Source: Pseudomonadota bacterium
GTDB lineage: Bacteria; Pseudomonadota; Gammaproteobacteria; Burkholderiales; Ferrovaceae
DNA: 44,567 nucleotides
Assembly (NCBI GenBank): GCA_021850135.1
Contig: JAJZRV010000009.1
Coordinates: forward strand, 1-44,567
Reading direction: 5' to 3'
This document shows, piece after piece, positions 31,242 through 41,563 of the stretch. The position numbers were made by a program, and so were the translations under genes. The notes under the pieces are model-generated. The model made no database searches. It saw only the letters and a list, made by a program, of their open reading frames with translations, and was not told where the DNA came from. Numbering within the stretch: the first letter of the stretch is position 1; each line of letters starts with the position of its first letter.

Positions 31242-33626
31242 GTGAGCCGATTCAACGTACGAAAGGTCGCCGTTTTGGGGGCCGGAGTGATGGGGGCGCA
31301 AATTGCGGCCCATCTGATCAACCTGCGGGTTCCTGTCGTGCTGTTTGATCTTGCCGCCCCTACCGGCGACAAAAATGCCATTGCCGCCAGGGCCGTGGAA
31401 AACCTCAAAAAAATCCGCCCGGCACCGCTTGGTCTGGCGGCCGATGCGGCGCTGATCCAGCCGGCCAACTACGATCAGCACCTGTCGTTGCTGCAGGCCT
31501 GCGACCTCGTCATCGAGGCCATCGGCGAGCGCATGGACTGGAAAAGCGAGCTCTATCGCAGGATTGCGCCCCATGTAGGCGCGCAGGCCATCCTCGCGTC
31601 CAATACCTCGGGGCTTTCCATCACGGCGTTGTCGCACGAGTTGCCCGAAGGTCTGCGCGCACGCTTCTGCGGCATCCATTTCTTCAACCCGCCGCGCTAC
31701 ATGAGCCTCGTGGAACTGATCCCCACGGCGGCCACGCGCCCCGGCATCCTGGACGACCTGGAGTCCTTCGTCACCACGACCCTGGGCAAGCGCGTGGTGC
31801 GTGCGCTCGATACGCCCAATTTCGTGGCCAACCGCGTGGGGGTGGCCGGGATGCTGTTCACCCTGATCGAGGCAGAAAAATTCGGATTGACCTGCGATGT
31901 GGTGGACGACCTCACCGGCAGAAAGCTGGGGCGCGCCAGTTCGGCTACCTACCGCACTGCCGACGTGGTGGGACTGGACACGCTGGTGCACGTGGTGCGC
32001 ACGCTCCAGGAGCACCTGCCCGACGATCCCTTCCGCGCCGCGTACGCCACCCCGGCAGTAGTGACGCGACTGCTCGAGGCCGGCGCACTGGGCGCCAAAT
32101 CCGGCGCGGGGTTTTACAAGAAAGTCGGGCGCGATATCCTGCGCCTCGATCCCGGCACGATGGATTACGTCCCGTCGGGGGGCAAGGCTGCGCCCGAAGT
32201 TGCGGCACTGCACAAGCTGCCGCCAGCCGAACGGCTGGCTGCCCTGCGGGTCTCGGAGCATCCCCAGGCCCAGTTCCTGTGGGCGCTGTATCGCGACACC
32301 TTCCATTATTGCGCCGTGCACCTGGCGGCGATCGCCCATTCGGCACGCGACATCGATTTTGCCCTGCGTTGGGGCTTTGGCTGGCAGGAAGGGCCTTTCG
32401 AGACCTGGCAGCGCGCCGGATGGCAGACCGTGGCACAGTGGATTGCAGAGGACATCGCTGCAGGGCATGCCCTGGCCCGGGAGCCGTTGCCCGCCTGGGT
32501 CATGGATGGGCGTACCGGCGTGCACGCTGCGGCGGGGTCCTGGAGTGCCGCGGCACAGGCGGCGGTGGCTCCCAGCACCTTGCCGGTGTACCAGCGCCAG
32601 CTGTTTCCAGAAACGGTCGTCGCCGGGCCTGGACAGTGTTCCGACACGGCAGGCACGACCCTTTTTGAAGATGCATTCGTGCGGGCCTGGACGCTCGACG
32701 ATACGTTCCTGATTGCCACCATCAAAACCAAGATGCGCACCTTCAATACCGGCGCATTGAAAGGGCTGAGCCGGGCGGTGACCCTGGCCGAAGCGGATTT
32801 CCGCGGCCTCGTGATCTGGGGGCCCGGCGAGCCCTTTTCGGCGGGGGGCGACCTCAACGGCTTCCTGACCCTCTATACACAGGCGGGCCTGGACGGTTTT
32901 GGCGCCGAACAGAAGATGTTCCAGGACGTGATGCGCCAGCTTCGTTTTTCGCAGATTCCCACCGTTGCAGCCGTCAAGGGCTATGCCCTGGGTGGAGGGT
33001 GCGAGGCGTTCCTGCACTGCGACCGGCGCGTGGCGCACTTCGAGACCAACGTCGGGCTGGTGGAAGTCAACGTGGGCTTGCTGCCCGGCGCAGGTGGACT
33101 GACGACGCTTGCGCGCCGCGCGGGCGAACGCGCCTTGTTGGCGGGCACACCTTCTGACGCCATCACGCACCTCAAGGACGGGTTTGCCCGCGTCATGCGT
33201 GGCGGCGTCGGCCACAGCGCGCTGGAGGAGCGCCAGTGGGGGCTGCTGCAGGACGGCGACGTGATCGTGGCGCACCAGGACGAACTCCTGTTCATCGCGC
33301 TTGCCGAAGTCCGGGCGCTGGCTGACGCCGGCTACCGTCCTCCGCTGGAACGCACCTTTCCGGTGGCGGGTCGCGACGGCAAGGCCATCCTGATGAGCGC
33401 GCTCGTCAACTACAACGCTGCGGGCCAACTGACCGACTACGACGTGGTCATCGGCACCGCCATCGCGGACGTGCTGTGCGGAGGCGACGTGGACTGCGGC
33501 ACGATGCTGGGCGAGCGCGCCCTCCTGGCGCTGGAGCGCAAGCATTTCTGCGAGCTCATGACACACGTCAAAACCCGTGAACGGATCCAGGCTTTGCTGG
33601 AAACGGGCAAACCATTTCGCAATTGA
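31242..33626 (+). CDS. 3-hydroxyacyl-CoA dehydrogenase / enoyl-CoA hydratase fusion
   Basis: A 794-residue two-step beta-oxidation enzyme with the dehydrogenase first and the hydratase last, as in FadN-type proteins, the reverse of FadB. NAD motif VAVLGAGVMGAQIA is at residues 5-18 and the catalytic His in FCGIHFFNPPRYMSLVELIP. The hydratase half begins near 490: oxyanion loop PFSAGGDLNGF, then GYALGGGCEAF and GLVEVNVGLLPGAGG with both catalytic Glu residues. The start is GTG 31242 with CAGGGAG upstream. The thiolase follows after 12 nt, and etfBA after that. Confidence 0.92.
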   Translation: MSRFNVRKVAVLGAGVMGAQIAAHLINLRVPVVLFDLAAPTGDKNAIAARAVENLKKIRPAPLGLAADAALIQPANYDQHLSLLQACDLVIEAIGERMDWKSELYRRIAPHVGAQAILASNTSGLSITALSHELPEGLRARFCGIHFFNPPRYMSLVELIPTAATRPGILDDLESFVTTTLGKRVVRALDTPNFVANRVGVAGMLFTLIEAEKFGLTCDVVDDLTGRKLGRASSATYRTADVVGLDTLVHVVRTLQEHLPDDPFRAAYATPAVVTRLLEAGALGAKSGAGFYKKVGRDILRLDPGTMDYVPSGGKAAPEVAALHKLPPAERLAALRVSEHPQAQFLWALYRDTFHYCAVHLAAIAHSARDIDFALRWGFGWQEGPFETWQRAGWQTVAQWIAEDIAAGHALAREPLPAWVMDGRTGVHAAAGSWSAAAQAAVAPSTLPVYQRQLFPETVVAGPGQCSDTAGTTLFEDAFVRAWTLDDTFLIATIKTKMRTFNTGALKGLSRAVTLAEADFRGLVIWGPGEPFSAGGDLNGFLTLYTQAGLDGFGAEQKMFQDVMRQLRFSQIPTVAAVKGYALGGGCEAFLHCDRRVAHFETNVGLVEVNVGLLPGAGGLTTLARRAGERALLAGTPSDAITHLKDGFARVMRGGVGHSALEERQWGLLQDGDVIVAHQDELLFIALAEVRALADAGYRPPLERTFPVAGRDGKAILMSALVNYNAAGQLTDYDVVIGTAIADVLCGGDVDCGTMLGERALLALERKHFCELMTHVKTRERIQALLETGKPFRN

Positions 33627-33638
33627 TCGGGAGGCCCC

Positions 33639-34826
33639 ATGAACAGCGTTTATATCGTTGCCGCCACCCGCACCCCCGTGGGTCGTGCCGGTCGTGGCGT
33701 GTTTCGGAACGTGCGTGCCGATGACCTGTTGATCGCAGCCATCCAGGGGGCACTGAAGCAGACCCCGAAACTCGACCCGGAGACCATTGAAGATGTCATC
33801 ATGGGGTGTGCCATGCCGGAGGGCGAGCAGGGTCTCAATATTGCGCGCAGCGCCGCGCTGCTGGCAGGCGTGCCGGTCTCGGCCGGCGGCATGACCGTCA
33901 ACCGGTTCTGCGCTTCCGGGCTTTCTGCCATCCAGATCGCCGCCGACCGCATCCGCGTGGGTGAAGCCGACGTCATGCTGGCGGGTGGGGTCGAATCCAT
34001 GAGCCGCATCCCCATGGGCGGCTACCATCCCTCGGTGCATCCTTCCGTATTCCAGAGTGCGGAAAAGATGGGCATTGCCTACGGCATGGGCATCACGGCG
34101 GAAAAGGTCGCGCACCAGTGGAACGTCTCGCGTGAAGACCAGGACGCCTTTGCGCTGCTGTCGCACCAGCGTGCCATTGCCGCGCAGCAGGCGGGTGATT
34201 TCCGTGCCGAAATCACGCCGGTGGTCGTGACGCAACGGACACCGATCGAAGATACCGGGGAGGTGCGCGTCCATGCCACGACCGTCGCGCTGGACGAAGG
34301 CCCGCGCGCTGACACCACGCTCGAAGCCCTGGCGCGCCTCAAACCGGCTTTTCAGGCCAAGGGCTCGGTGACCGCCGGCAACAGCAGCCAGATGTCGGAC
34401 GGGGCGGCCTGCCTGATCCTTGCCAGCGAATCCGCCGTCCGGCGTTTTGGGCTGCAGCCCTTGGCGCGCGTGGTCGGTTTTGCCGTCAGGGGCGTGCCGC
34501 CGGCCATCATGGGCATTGGGCCCGTGGAGGCCGTCCCCGCCGTGCTCAAACGGGCCGGGTTGACCCAGCAGCAGCTTGACTGGATCGAGCTCAACGAAGC
34601 CTTTGCCGCACAATCGCTGGCCGTCCAGAAAACCCTCGGATTCGACGCCGGGCGACTCAATCCCGTCGGTGGCGCCATTGCCCTGGGTCACCCGCTGGGT
34701 GCAAGCGGCGCCATTCGTGCCACGACCCTGATCCATGGATTGCAGCGCACCGGCGGCCGCTACGGCATGGTGACGCTCTGCGTGGGCATGGGGCAGGGTG
34801 CCGCCGGCCTTTTCGAACGGGTATGA
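33639..34826 (+). CDS. Acetyl-CoA acyltransferase (3-ketoacyl-CoA thiolase)
   Basis: Thiolytic cleavage of 3-ketoacyl-CoA, last step of beta-oxidation. The 395-residue thiolase has the nucleophile in NRFCASGLSAIQ, the catalytic His in GGAIALGHPLGASGAIR and the second Cys in MVTLCVGMGQGAAG. The domain layout is FadA-like. It follows the HAD/ECH fusion by 12 nt and pairs with it functionally. Whether it acts on fatty, branched or aromatic-derived acyl-CoA is not evident. Confidence 0.93.
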   Translation: MNSVYIVAATRTPVGRAGRGVFRNVRADDLLIAAIQGALKQTPKLDPETIEDVIMGCAMPEGEQGLNIARSAALLAGVPVSAGGMTVNRFCASGLSAIQIAADRIRVGEADVMLAGGVESMSRIPMGGYHPSVHPSVFQSAEKMGIAYGMGITAEKVAHQWNVSREDQDAFALLSHQRAIAAQQAGDFRAEITPVVVTQRTPIEDTGEVRVHATTVALDEGPRADTTLEALARLKPAFQAKGSVTAGNSSQMSDGAACLILASESAVRRFGLQPLARVVGFAVRGVPPAIMGIGPVEAVPAVLKRAGLTQQQLDWIELNEAFAAQSLAVQKTLGFDAGRLNPVGGAIALGHPLGASGAIRATTLIHGLQRTGGRYGMVTLCVGMGQGAAGLFERV

Positions 34827-34876
34827 TGCGAGGTTGCCCGGAGCATTTTTTCTGAAATGAAGAGGAAGTCTGATCC

Positions 34877-35626
34877 ATGAAAGTACTGGTTCCCGTCAAA
34901 CGCGTTCTGGACTACAACATCAAGGCGCGCCCCAAGGCCGATGCTTCCGGTGTGGAACTGGCCGGGCTCAAGATGTCCATGAACCCTTTCGATGAAATCG
35001 CCATGGAAGCCGCCATCCGTTTCAAGGAAGGTGGACAGGCCAGCGAGGTCATTGCCGTCTCCTGCGGGCCCCAGGCCAACCAGGAAACGCTGCGCACGGC
35101 ACTCGCCCTGGGCGCGGATCGCGCCGTGCTGGTGGAGACGGAGGTCGAGCTGCAACCGCTGGCCGTAGCAAAATTGCTCAAGGCCCTGGTGGCACGCGAG
35201 CAACCCGGGCTCGTGATTTGCGGCAAGCAGGCCATAGACGACGACGCCAACCAGACCGGGCAGATGCTTTCCGCCTTGCTGGGATGGTCGCAGGCGACTT
35301 TTGCCTCGCGCATCGAACTGGGGGAGGGCACCGCCCTCGTGACGCGCGAAATCGACGGCGGACTGGAGACCCTGTCCATCCGGCTGCCTGCGGTCGTCAG
35401 TACCGATTTGCGGCTCAACGAGCCTCGCTACGCCACGTTGCCCAATATCATGAAGGCCAAGAAGAAACCGCTGGAAACCCTGACGCCGGAAAGCCTGGGC
35501 GTGGACATCGCACCGCGCCTGACACTTCTCAAGGTGGCCGAACCACCGGCGCGCCAGGGTGGCATCAAGGTTGACGATGTGGCCCAACTGCTGGACAAGC
35601 TTAAAAACGAAGCCAAAGTGATTTGA
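34877..35626 (+). CDS. etfB: Electron transfer flavoprotein beta subunit
   Basis: Small ETF subunit of 249 residues that with EtfA accepts electrons from acyl-CoA dehydrogenases. It shows [31 protein letters not shown] and [22 protein letters not shown], the AMP-binding region. It lies 50 nt after the thiolase with a T6 stretch in the gap but no clear terminator hairpin. An AGAGGAAG ribosome site precedes the ATG. No acyl-CoA dehydrogenase or ETF:quinone oxidoreductase lies in the window. Confidence 0.96.
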   Translation: MKVLVPVKRVLDYNIKARPKADASGVELAGLKMSMNPFDEIAMEAAIRFKEGGQASEVIAVSCGPQANQETLRTALALGADRAVLVETEVELQPLAVAKLLKALVAREQPGLVICGKQAIDDDANQTGQMLSALLGWSQATFASRIELGEGTALVTREIDGGLETLSIRLPAVVSTDLRLNEPRYATLPNIMKAKKKPLETLTPESLGVDIAPRLTLLKVAEPPARQGGIKVDDVAQLLDKLKNEAKVI

Positions 35627-35636
35627 GGAACTGCCC

Positions 35637-36569
35637 ATGACCATTCTCGTCGTTGCCGAACACGACAACCAACATCTCAAGGCAGCCACGCGTCACGTGC
35701 TGGCCGCCGCCGAGGCCATTGGCGGAGAAATCCACGTGCTGGTGGCCGGACAACACTGCGCTGGCGTGGCTGAAGCGGCTCGTGCCCTGCCCGGCGTGTC
35801 CTGCGTGCGCCTTGCGCAAAGCGATGCCCTGGAAAGTGCCGGCGCTGAAAACATGGCTGCGCTCGTAGTGCGCCTTGCCCCCGACTACACGCATCTGCTT
35901 ACCGCGGCCAGCGCCTCCGGAAAAAACTGGATGCCGCGGGTTGCTGCCCTGCTGGACGTCGCGCAAATTTCAGACATCGTTCGGGTGGATGCTCCTGATA
36001 CCTTTACGCGCCCCATCTATGCGGGCAGTGTCTGGGCCACCGTGCGCTCTGCCGACGCCATCAAGGCCGTGACCGTACGGACAACTGCTTTTGAAGCCCT
36101 GCCTGAAACGGGCGGGGCTGCGTGCCTGGAAACCGTGGAAGCCGGGGTGGATACGGGCCTGTCGCGACGCACCGGGCTTGCGCTCAACGCATCGAGCCGC
36201 CCTGAACTTGAAACGGCGCGGGTGGTGGTTTCCGGAGGGCGGGGGTTGGGCAGCGCAGAGCGCTTCAGCGCGCTGCTGGAGCCCCTGGCGGACAAATTGA
36301 ATGCGGCGCTCGGCGCTTCACGGGCTGCCGTGGACTCGGGCTATGTGCCCAACGACTACCAGGTGGGACAAACGGGAAAGATCGTTGCTCCCGACCTCTA
36401 TATCGCAGTGGGTATTTCGGGCGCCATCCAGCATCTGGCCGGAATGAAGGCGTCCCGGGTGATCGTGGCCATCAACAAGGACCCCGATGCCCCCATCTTC
36501 GCAGTCGCGGACTACGGGCTGGTGGGGGATCTCAATCAGGTGGTGCCGGCGTTGACGGCGGCGTTGTAG
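35637..36569 (+). CDS. etfA: Electron transfer flavoprotein alpha subunit
   Basis: FAD-carrying ETF subunit of 310 residues. The C-terminal FAD domain contains [49 protein letters not shown], and [20 protein letters not shown], all standard. It follows etfB by 10 nt. Its stop codon is only 6 nt from the convergent panD stop, leaving no room for a separate terminator. Confidence 0.96.
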   Translation: MTILVVAEHDNQHLKAATRHVLAAAEAIGGEIHVLVAGQHCAGVAEAARALPGVSCVRLAQSDALESAGAENMAALVVRLAPDYTHLLTAASASGKNWMPRVAALLDVAQISDIVRVDAPDTFTRPIYAGSVWATVRSADAIKAVTVRTTAFEALPETGGAACLETVEAGVDTGLSRRTGLALNASSRPELETARVVVSGGRGLGSAERFSALLEPLADKLNAALGASRAAVDSGYVPNDYQVGQTGKIVAPDLYIAVGISGAIQHLAGMKASRVIVAINKDPDAPIFAVADYGLVGDLNQVVPALTAAL

Positions 36570-36575
36570 GCGGTT

Positions 36576-36956
36576 TCAGACCGATTGCAAGGGGATCTTG
36601 AACCCTTGGCGCTTGATGCGGTTGTTGGCGTCCACGTAGACGAGCCGGGGTTCGAAGGATTCGAGCTCGGCTTCCGTGTAGGCGGCGTAGGTGGCAATGA
36701 TCAGGATGTCGCCCACCTGGGCTTTGCGGGCCGCCGCACCGTTGACGGAAATCATGCCGGAGCCGCGCTGTCCGCGAATGGCATAGGTGGTGAAGCGGTC
36801 GCCGTTGTTGACGTTGTAGATGTCGATTTGCTGGTATTCGCGAATGTCGGCAGCATCCAGCAGGTCTTCGTCAATGGCACAGGACCCCTCGTAGCCCAGT
36901 TCTGACTGGGTCACGGTGACACGATGAAGCTTGGCTTTAAGCATTGTCCGTTGCAT
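36576..36956 (-). CDS. panD: Aspartate 1-decarboxylase proenzyme
   Basis: Pyruvoyl-dependent enzyme producing beta-alanine for pantothenate. The 126-residue precursor has the self-cleavage site at Gly-Ser of [17 protein letters not shown], where Ser becomes the pyruvoyl group. [17 protein letters not shown] matches the usual N-terminus. Neither panC nor panB is adjacent. It is divergent from nadC over a 147-bp region holding a long palindrome. Confidence 0.95.
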   Translation of the reverse strand: MQRTMLKAKLHRVTVTQSELGYEGSCAIDEDLLDAADIREYQQIDIYNVNNGDRFTTYAIRGQRGSGMISVNGAAARKAQVGDILIIATYAAYTEAELESFEPRLVYVDANNRIKRQGFKIPLQSV

Positions 36957-37038
36957 GGGCCTTTTATCCAGGTAAGTTCATCACAATTCTGTTACAGGGT
37001 GAGGCAGTGTACGCAAATGTACTTAGTCCTGCCACCAT

Positions 37039-37063
37039 TATTGCGCCGCAGCAGGGCGCAATA
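37039..37063. promoter_or_regulatory. 25-bp palindrome in the panD/nadC divergent promoter
   Basis: Perfect 9-bp arms TATTGCGCC (37039-37047) and GGCGCAATA (37055-37063) around a 7-nt spacer. It lies 41 nt upstream of nadC and 83 nt upstream of panD. Either an operator for a dimeric regulator or an RNA hairpin in the nadC leader would fit. It does not look like the NrtR or NiaR sites I know. There is no T-run directly after either arm, so it is not a standard terminator. Confidence 0.55.
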
Positions 37064-37103
37064 TTATCAGTTTTTCTGACTGCTTCGATAAGAAAAGGTT
37101 TAT

Positions 37104-37961
37104 ATGGGTTCCCCTGATTTTTCACTTTTTGTGCCCCCCCTTCAGGAGCAGGTAGCACAAGCCCTTGCCGAGGATATCGGTAGCGGCGATCGAACCGCTG
37201 CGCTGATTCCGCAGGACCGCCAGGCGCACGCGACCGTCAAGGTTCGCGAGGCCGCCGTTTTATGCGGCCAGCCCTGGTTTGATGCGGTTTTCAGGCAATT
37301 GGGCGATGCCACGCAGATCCAGTGGCACGTGGCGGAGGGCGCCCTGACTGAACCGGACACGATCGTGGCGACGCTGCGCGGGCCTGCGCGAACCCTGCTG
37401 ACCGGCGAGCGCACAGCGCTCAATTTTCTGCAGACCCTCTCAGCCGTGGCCACCCAGACCCGCCGCTTTGTGGAGGCGGTCGCCGGTTGCCGGGCAAGGA
37501 TCGTGGATACCCGCAAAACGCTTCCCGGGCTGCGCCTTGCCGAGAAATACGCGGTCCGGGTTGGGGGAGGGACCAACCACCGTCTGGGCCTTTATGACGG
37601 CATCCTGATCAAGGAAAATCACATTGCTGCAGCCGGCAGCCTTTCGGCGGCAGTCCGGCAGGCGCTGGCGGCTGCCCCTGACGATGTATTTGTTCAGGTG
37701 GAAGTGGAGACGCTGGCGGAGCTGGAAGAGGCTATCGTTGCAGGCGCGCCGATGATTCTGCTGGACAACATGTCGCCAGCGCAGCAACATCAAGCCGTTG
37801 CCCTGACCCATGGGCGCGCCGTCCTGGAAGTGTCGGGCGGCGTCTCGCTGGCCACCGTGCGCGAGATGGCCCTGACGGGAGTGGACCGGATTTCTGTGGG
37901 CAGCCTGACAAAGGACGTTAAGGCTGTTGATTTTTCAATGAGATTTCAATTAGATGAATAA
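37104..37961 (+). CDS. nadC: Nicotinate-nucleotide pyrophosphorylase (quinolinate phosphoribosyltransferase)
   Basis: Converts quinolinate and PRPP to nicotinate mononucleotide with loss of CO2. The 285-residue enzyme shows [71 protein letters not shown], and the C-terminal [29 protein letters not shown]. The nadA start overlaps its end by 8 bp, so the two are coupled, and nadB lies about 5 kb away facing them. Confidence 0.96.
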   Translation: MGSPDFSLFVPPLQEQVAQALAEDIGSGDRTAALIPQDRQAHATVKVREAAVLCGQPWFDAVFRQLGDATQIQWHVAEGALTEPDTIVATLRGPARTLLTGERTALNFLQTLSAVATQTRRFVEAVAGCRARIVDTRKTLPGLRLAEKYAVRVGGGTNHRLGLYDGILIKENHIAAAGSLSAAVRQALAAAPDDVFVQVEVETLAELEEAIVAGAPMILLDNMSPAQQHQAVALTHGRAVLEVSGGVSLATVREMALTGVDRISVGSLTKDVKAVDFSMRFQLDE

Positions 37962-39045
37962 GATTATTGATGTAGAGTATGACCGTCCAGCCACGTGCGA
38001 TACCCGCCATATCTGGGCCAGCATCCCGGACGAGCCGACCCCGGATCGGCGCCAGGAACTGCTGGCCCAGATCCGGGTCTTGCTGCGGACCAGGAATGCC
38101 GTGCTGGTGTCCCATTACTACGTCCATCCCGATCTGCAGGATCTGGCAGAAGAAACCGGCGGCCTGGTCGCCGATTCCCTGGAAATGGCCCGATTCGGGA
38201 AAAATCACCCGGCGAGCACGCTGGTCGTGGCCGGGGTACGCTTCATGGGAGAGACGGCCAAGATCCTCTCCAACGATAAAACCGTGCTGATGCCCACCCT
38301 CGAAGCTGAATGTTCCCTCGACCTGGGCTGTCCCATCGATGAATTCTCGGCCTTCTGCGACCAGCATCCTGACCGCACGGTCGTGGTCTATGCCAACACG
38401 AGCGCTGCCGTGAAGGCCCGTTCCGACTGGGTGGTTACGTCCAGCTGCGCGGTGGATATCGTGCGGCACCTGCACGCGCAGGGCAAGAAGATCCTGTGGG
38501 CTCCGGACCGGCACCTGGGCGAATATGTACAGGCCCAGACGGGGGCGGACATGCTGCTCTGGCAGGGCTCCTGCGTGGTTCACGACGAATTCAAGGCTGC
38601 GGAATTGAAGGACCTGATGGACCAGCACCCCGAAGCCCGGGTGCTGGTCCACCCGGAGTCGCCCGCAGCTGTGGTGGCCCTGGCAGATGTCGTGGGTTCG
38701 ACTTCGGGCATTCTCAAGGCGGCCAGCACGTTGCCCGCCACCACCTTCATCGTGGCCACCGACAACGGGATGATGCATAAACTGCGTCAGCAAAATCCCG
38801 GCAAGACCTTCATCGAAGCGCCCACGGCAGGCGCGAGCGCCACCTGTCGCAGCTGCGCACATTGCCCCTGGATGGCCATGAACGGCCTCGAGAACCTGTT
38901 GGAGACGCTGCAACGCGGCACCAACGTGATCGAGGTCTCCCCGGAGCTGGCGGCGAAGGCGAGGATGCCGATTCAACGCATGCTGGACTTCACGGCGGCC
39001 AAGGCAGGCGCCTCAGGAATCGTGCCTCGCATCGGCGCTGCCTGA
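37954..39045 (+). CDS. nadA: Quinolinate synthase A
   Basis: 4Fe-4S enzyme of 363 residues that condenses iminoaspartate with dihydroxyacetone phosphate to quinolinate. It contains [58 protein letters not shown] and [18 protein letters not shown], which together provide the cluster cysteines. It overlaps nadC by 8 bp. Its 3' end also overlaps the convergent P-type ATPase gene by 33 bp. Confidence 0.96.
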   Translation: MNKIIDVEYDRPATCDTRHIWASIPDEPTPDRRQELLAQIRVLLRTRNAVLVSHYYVHPDLQDLAEETGGLVADSLEMARFGKNHPASTLVVAGVRFMGETAKILSNDKTVLMPTLEAECSLDLGCPIDEFSAFCDQHPDRTVVVYANTSAAVKARSDWVVTSSCAVDIVRHLHAQGKKILWAPDRHLGEYVQAQTGADMLLWQGSCVVHDEFKAAELKDLMDQHPEARVLVHPESPAAVVALADVVGSTSGILKAASTLPATTFIVATDNGMMHKLRQQNPGKTFIEAPTAGASATCRSCAHCPWMAMNGLENLLETLQRGTNVIEVSPELAAKARMPIQRMLDFTAAKAGASGIVPRIGAA

Positions 39046-41475
39046 GGAGAGTGCGCGCGCCATCAGGTGCGCCTTGACCCAGTCGTTGGGGCCGAGCGTG
39101 AACAGGGCTGCCACAGCAAAAATGAAGGCGATGTCGCCCGGCGACAGGGGTTCCATTTCGGCCAGACCCGTCAGGCCGACGCCTGCTGCCAGAACGGCAT
39201 CGAACAGCACCGCGACAAGCAGCACGGCGCTGGGGCGCGAATTCCAGAATGCGCCCCGCTCACGCAGCGAGAATACCGAAAACAGCGCAAAGGCTCCCAG
39301 GATTTCGAAGCCGTAGGTCAGCAGGGGGCCGCGCTCACCTACCAGGCCAAAATGGGTCCAGCCAAAGGCCAGCAACCCCAGCGCCTCCACCAGCATCAGC
39401 ACGCCAAGCACGGCAGCCACGCGGATCTGCGGGCCGATGTTCCAGGTTTCCGGCTTTTCGGATGGGCGCACATGATCGGTGGCCAGCGAGATCATCATGA
39501 AGTCGTTCATGAAAACCAGCAGCACGATGCCCAGCAGCGAAATGGCGAATTTGCCGAAGAACAGGAAGGAGGCGACAACAAATCCAGCCTTGAGCAGGGT
39601 TTGGCCGACCTTGTAGAGAATCCACGTCAACACGCGCTGGTAGATGGCGCGCCCGGTCAGGACAAGGGCGATGATGTTGGACAGTCCCTCCGTGGTCAGC
39701 ACGGCGCTTGCGGCCCCCTTGGCCACGTCGGTGGCCCCGCGGACCGCAATGCCCACCTCGGCCTGACGCAGGGCGGGGGCATCGTTGACCCCGTCACCCG
39801 TCATGCCCACAATGTGCCCTGCAGCCTGAAGATTCTGGACCACCAGGAATTTGTCTTCGGGGAACACTTCGGCAAATCCGTCCACAGACTCGGCCAATGC
39901 ATTGGCCTGCACCGCGGCCTCGCGCTGCAGGGCCCGCAGCTCGGGTGCGCGCACGATCTGCCCCAGTCCCAGTTGACGCGCCACCTCGCTTGCCACGGGA
40001 AGTGCGTCACCCGTCAGCATCTTGACGCGAATGCCCAGCGCCACGAGTCGCCCGATGAGCTGTCGCGAATCGGGCCGCGGCGGGTCGTAGAGCGTGACGA
40101 GCCCCGTCAGCTTCAGCGCATCCCCGACGGGGGCGCAAGCCACGGCCAGGGTGCGCCTGCCCTGGGTCGCTTCCCTGTCCGCTTGCAATTCAAGCTGAGC
40201 CAGCGCCGCTTCGTCCAGGCCCGCAGCCTCGCCCACGGTGCGCAACGCCCCTTTGACACAACGCAGTTGGCGTCCTTCTGTTTCGATGACCGCCTCGGTG
40301 CGGCGCGTGGCGGCAGAGAACGGCGAGAAGGAGAGGACGCGCGCCACGGGGCGGGGAAGGGCGCGTTGGGCACCGGCATGCAGGAAGGCCAGATCAATGG
40401 GGTCATTGTTGGCTTCGTTCGAGGCCCATTGCCCGGCCTGCAACACCTCCGCTTCGGTGACGCCAGGTTGGGGCAGGACCTGGGCCACGGTCAGCTGGTT
40501 GCGCGTCAGGGTGCCCGTCTTGTCCGCGCAAAGCACGTCCATGGTGGCGGCATCCTCGACGGCACTCAACTGCGTGATCAGCACGCCCTGGCGCGTGAGC
40601 TCGAGGGAGCCCAGCGCCATGCTGACGGTAAACATGACCGGCAATGCCACCGGCACTGCATTCATCAGGATGGCAAGCGCCACGGGCAGGATGCGCAGCA
40701 AGGGCAAACCCTCGAAGAGCGCGGCGACAAGCGTCACGGAAACCAGCAGGCTCACCAGGATCACCAGCCAGCGCACCACCCGGGCAATGACTTTTTCCAC
40801 ATGAAGTTGCGGATGCGCCGTTTCGACCAGCTGCGTGGTCCGACCGAACCAGGTTTTTATCCCCGTTGCTACCACCACTGCCGTAGCCTCTCCCTGGCGT
40901 ACGACAGAGCCTGAATGGAGGGCGGCATCGGTCCGTTTTTCCACCTCGTGCGATTCACCCGTCAAGGCGGACTGGTCCACCTGCAGCGTGCCTTCGATGA
41001 CTTGCAGGTCGGCGGGAACAAAATCGCCGGCCCGAATCCGGATCACGTCCCCCGTGACCAGTTCGCGCGCTGAAACGGTTTTCCAGACTCCGTCGCGGAG
41101 CACCCGGGCCATGACCTGGAGCTGGCTGCGCAATGCCGCGACTGCAGCACTGGCGCGTTGCTCCTGGGCAAAGCCCAGGATTGCATTGACCACCAGCAGC
41201 ACCAGGGCAATCCACATATCGAGGCTCTTGTGGATGACGAACGACAGCACGGCGATCAGCTCGATCATCCACGCAGAGAGGTTCCAGAACTTCTTGATGA
41301 AGCTGAACAGGGGGTGGCGCTTCTTTTCAGGGATTTCGTTGGGGCCGTCGCGCCGCAGTCGCGTTGCCGCTTCTTCCTGCATCAGGCCCACATCGGCGCG
41401 AGAATGCAGCGCTGCGAGTTTCTGCATTGCGGTGGCAGGCGGTGGGGCTTCCTGGGGCGGTACGGGGATCGTCAT
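39013..41475 (-). CDS. P3A-type plasma-membrane proton-translocating ATPase
   Basis: P-type ATPase of 820 residues, close to the H+-ATPases of plants, fungi and some archaea and bacteria. The phosphorylated Asp318 lies in [12 protein letters not shown], with TGES (actuator domain [10 protein letters not shown]), [20 protein letters not shown] and the hinge [21 protein letters not shown]. The helix 6 region [23 protein letters not shown] matches the P3A pattern, including the Asp used for proton transport. No metal-binding N-terminal domain is present, so it is not a copper or zinc pump. The ATG at 41475 removes an unlikely 92-residue upstream extension. It overlaps nadA at the 3' end. Confidence 0.9.
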   Translation of the reverse strand: MTIPVPPQEAPPPATAMQKLAALHSRADVGLMQEEAATRLRRDGPNEIPEKKRHPLFSFIKKFWNLSAWMIELIAVLSFVIHKSLDMWIALVLLVVNAILGFAQEQRASAAVAALRSQLQVMARVLRDGVWKTVSARELVTGDVIRIRAGDFVPADLQVIEGTLQVDQSALTGESHEVEKRTDAALHSGSVVRQGEATAVVVATGIKTWFGRTTQLVETAHPQLHVEKVIARVVRWLVILVSLLVSVTLVAALFEGLPLLRILPVALAILMNAVPVALPVMFTVSMALGSLELTRQGVLITQLSAVEDAATMDVLCADKTGTLTRNQLTVAQVLPQPGVTEAEVLQAGQWASNEANNDPIDLAFLHAGAQRALPRPVARVLSFSPFSAATRRTEAVIETEGRQLRCVKGALRTVGEAAGLDEAALAQLELQADREATQGRRTLAVACAPVGDALKLTGLVTLYDPPRPDSRQLIGRLVALGIRVKMLTGDALPVASEVARQLGLGQIVRAPELRALQREAAVQANALAESVDGFAEVFPEDKFLVVQNLQAAGHIVGMTGDGVNDAPALRQAEVGIAVRGATDVAKGAASAVLTTEGLSNIIALVLTGRAIYQRVLTWILYKVGQTLLKAGFVVASFLFFGKFAISLLGIVLLVFMNDFMMISLATDHVRPSEKPETWNIGPQIRVAAVLGVLMLVEALGLLAFGWTHFGLVGERGPLLTYGFEILGAFALFSVFSLRERGAFWNSRPSAVLLVAVLFDAVLAAGVGLTGLAEMEPLSPGDIAFIFAVAALFTLGPNDWVKAHLMARALSSGSADARHDS

Positions 41476-41563
41476 GGCAAGGGTGCGGCCAGGCAAGAGG
41501 CGGACAGTGATTCGGACTATACTCCAACGGGATAAAACCTCTCTCGGGAAAGCGTAACAATTC

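Noticed and set aside
31068-34736. Very long open frame on the minus strand opposite the HAD/ECH fusion and thiolase
   Set aside because: It is antisense to two genes with intact catalytic motifs. High GC with strong third-position bias leaves such mirror frames open, and its translation shows no domain.
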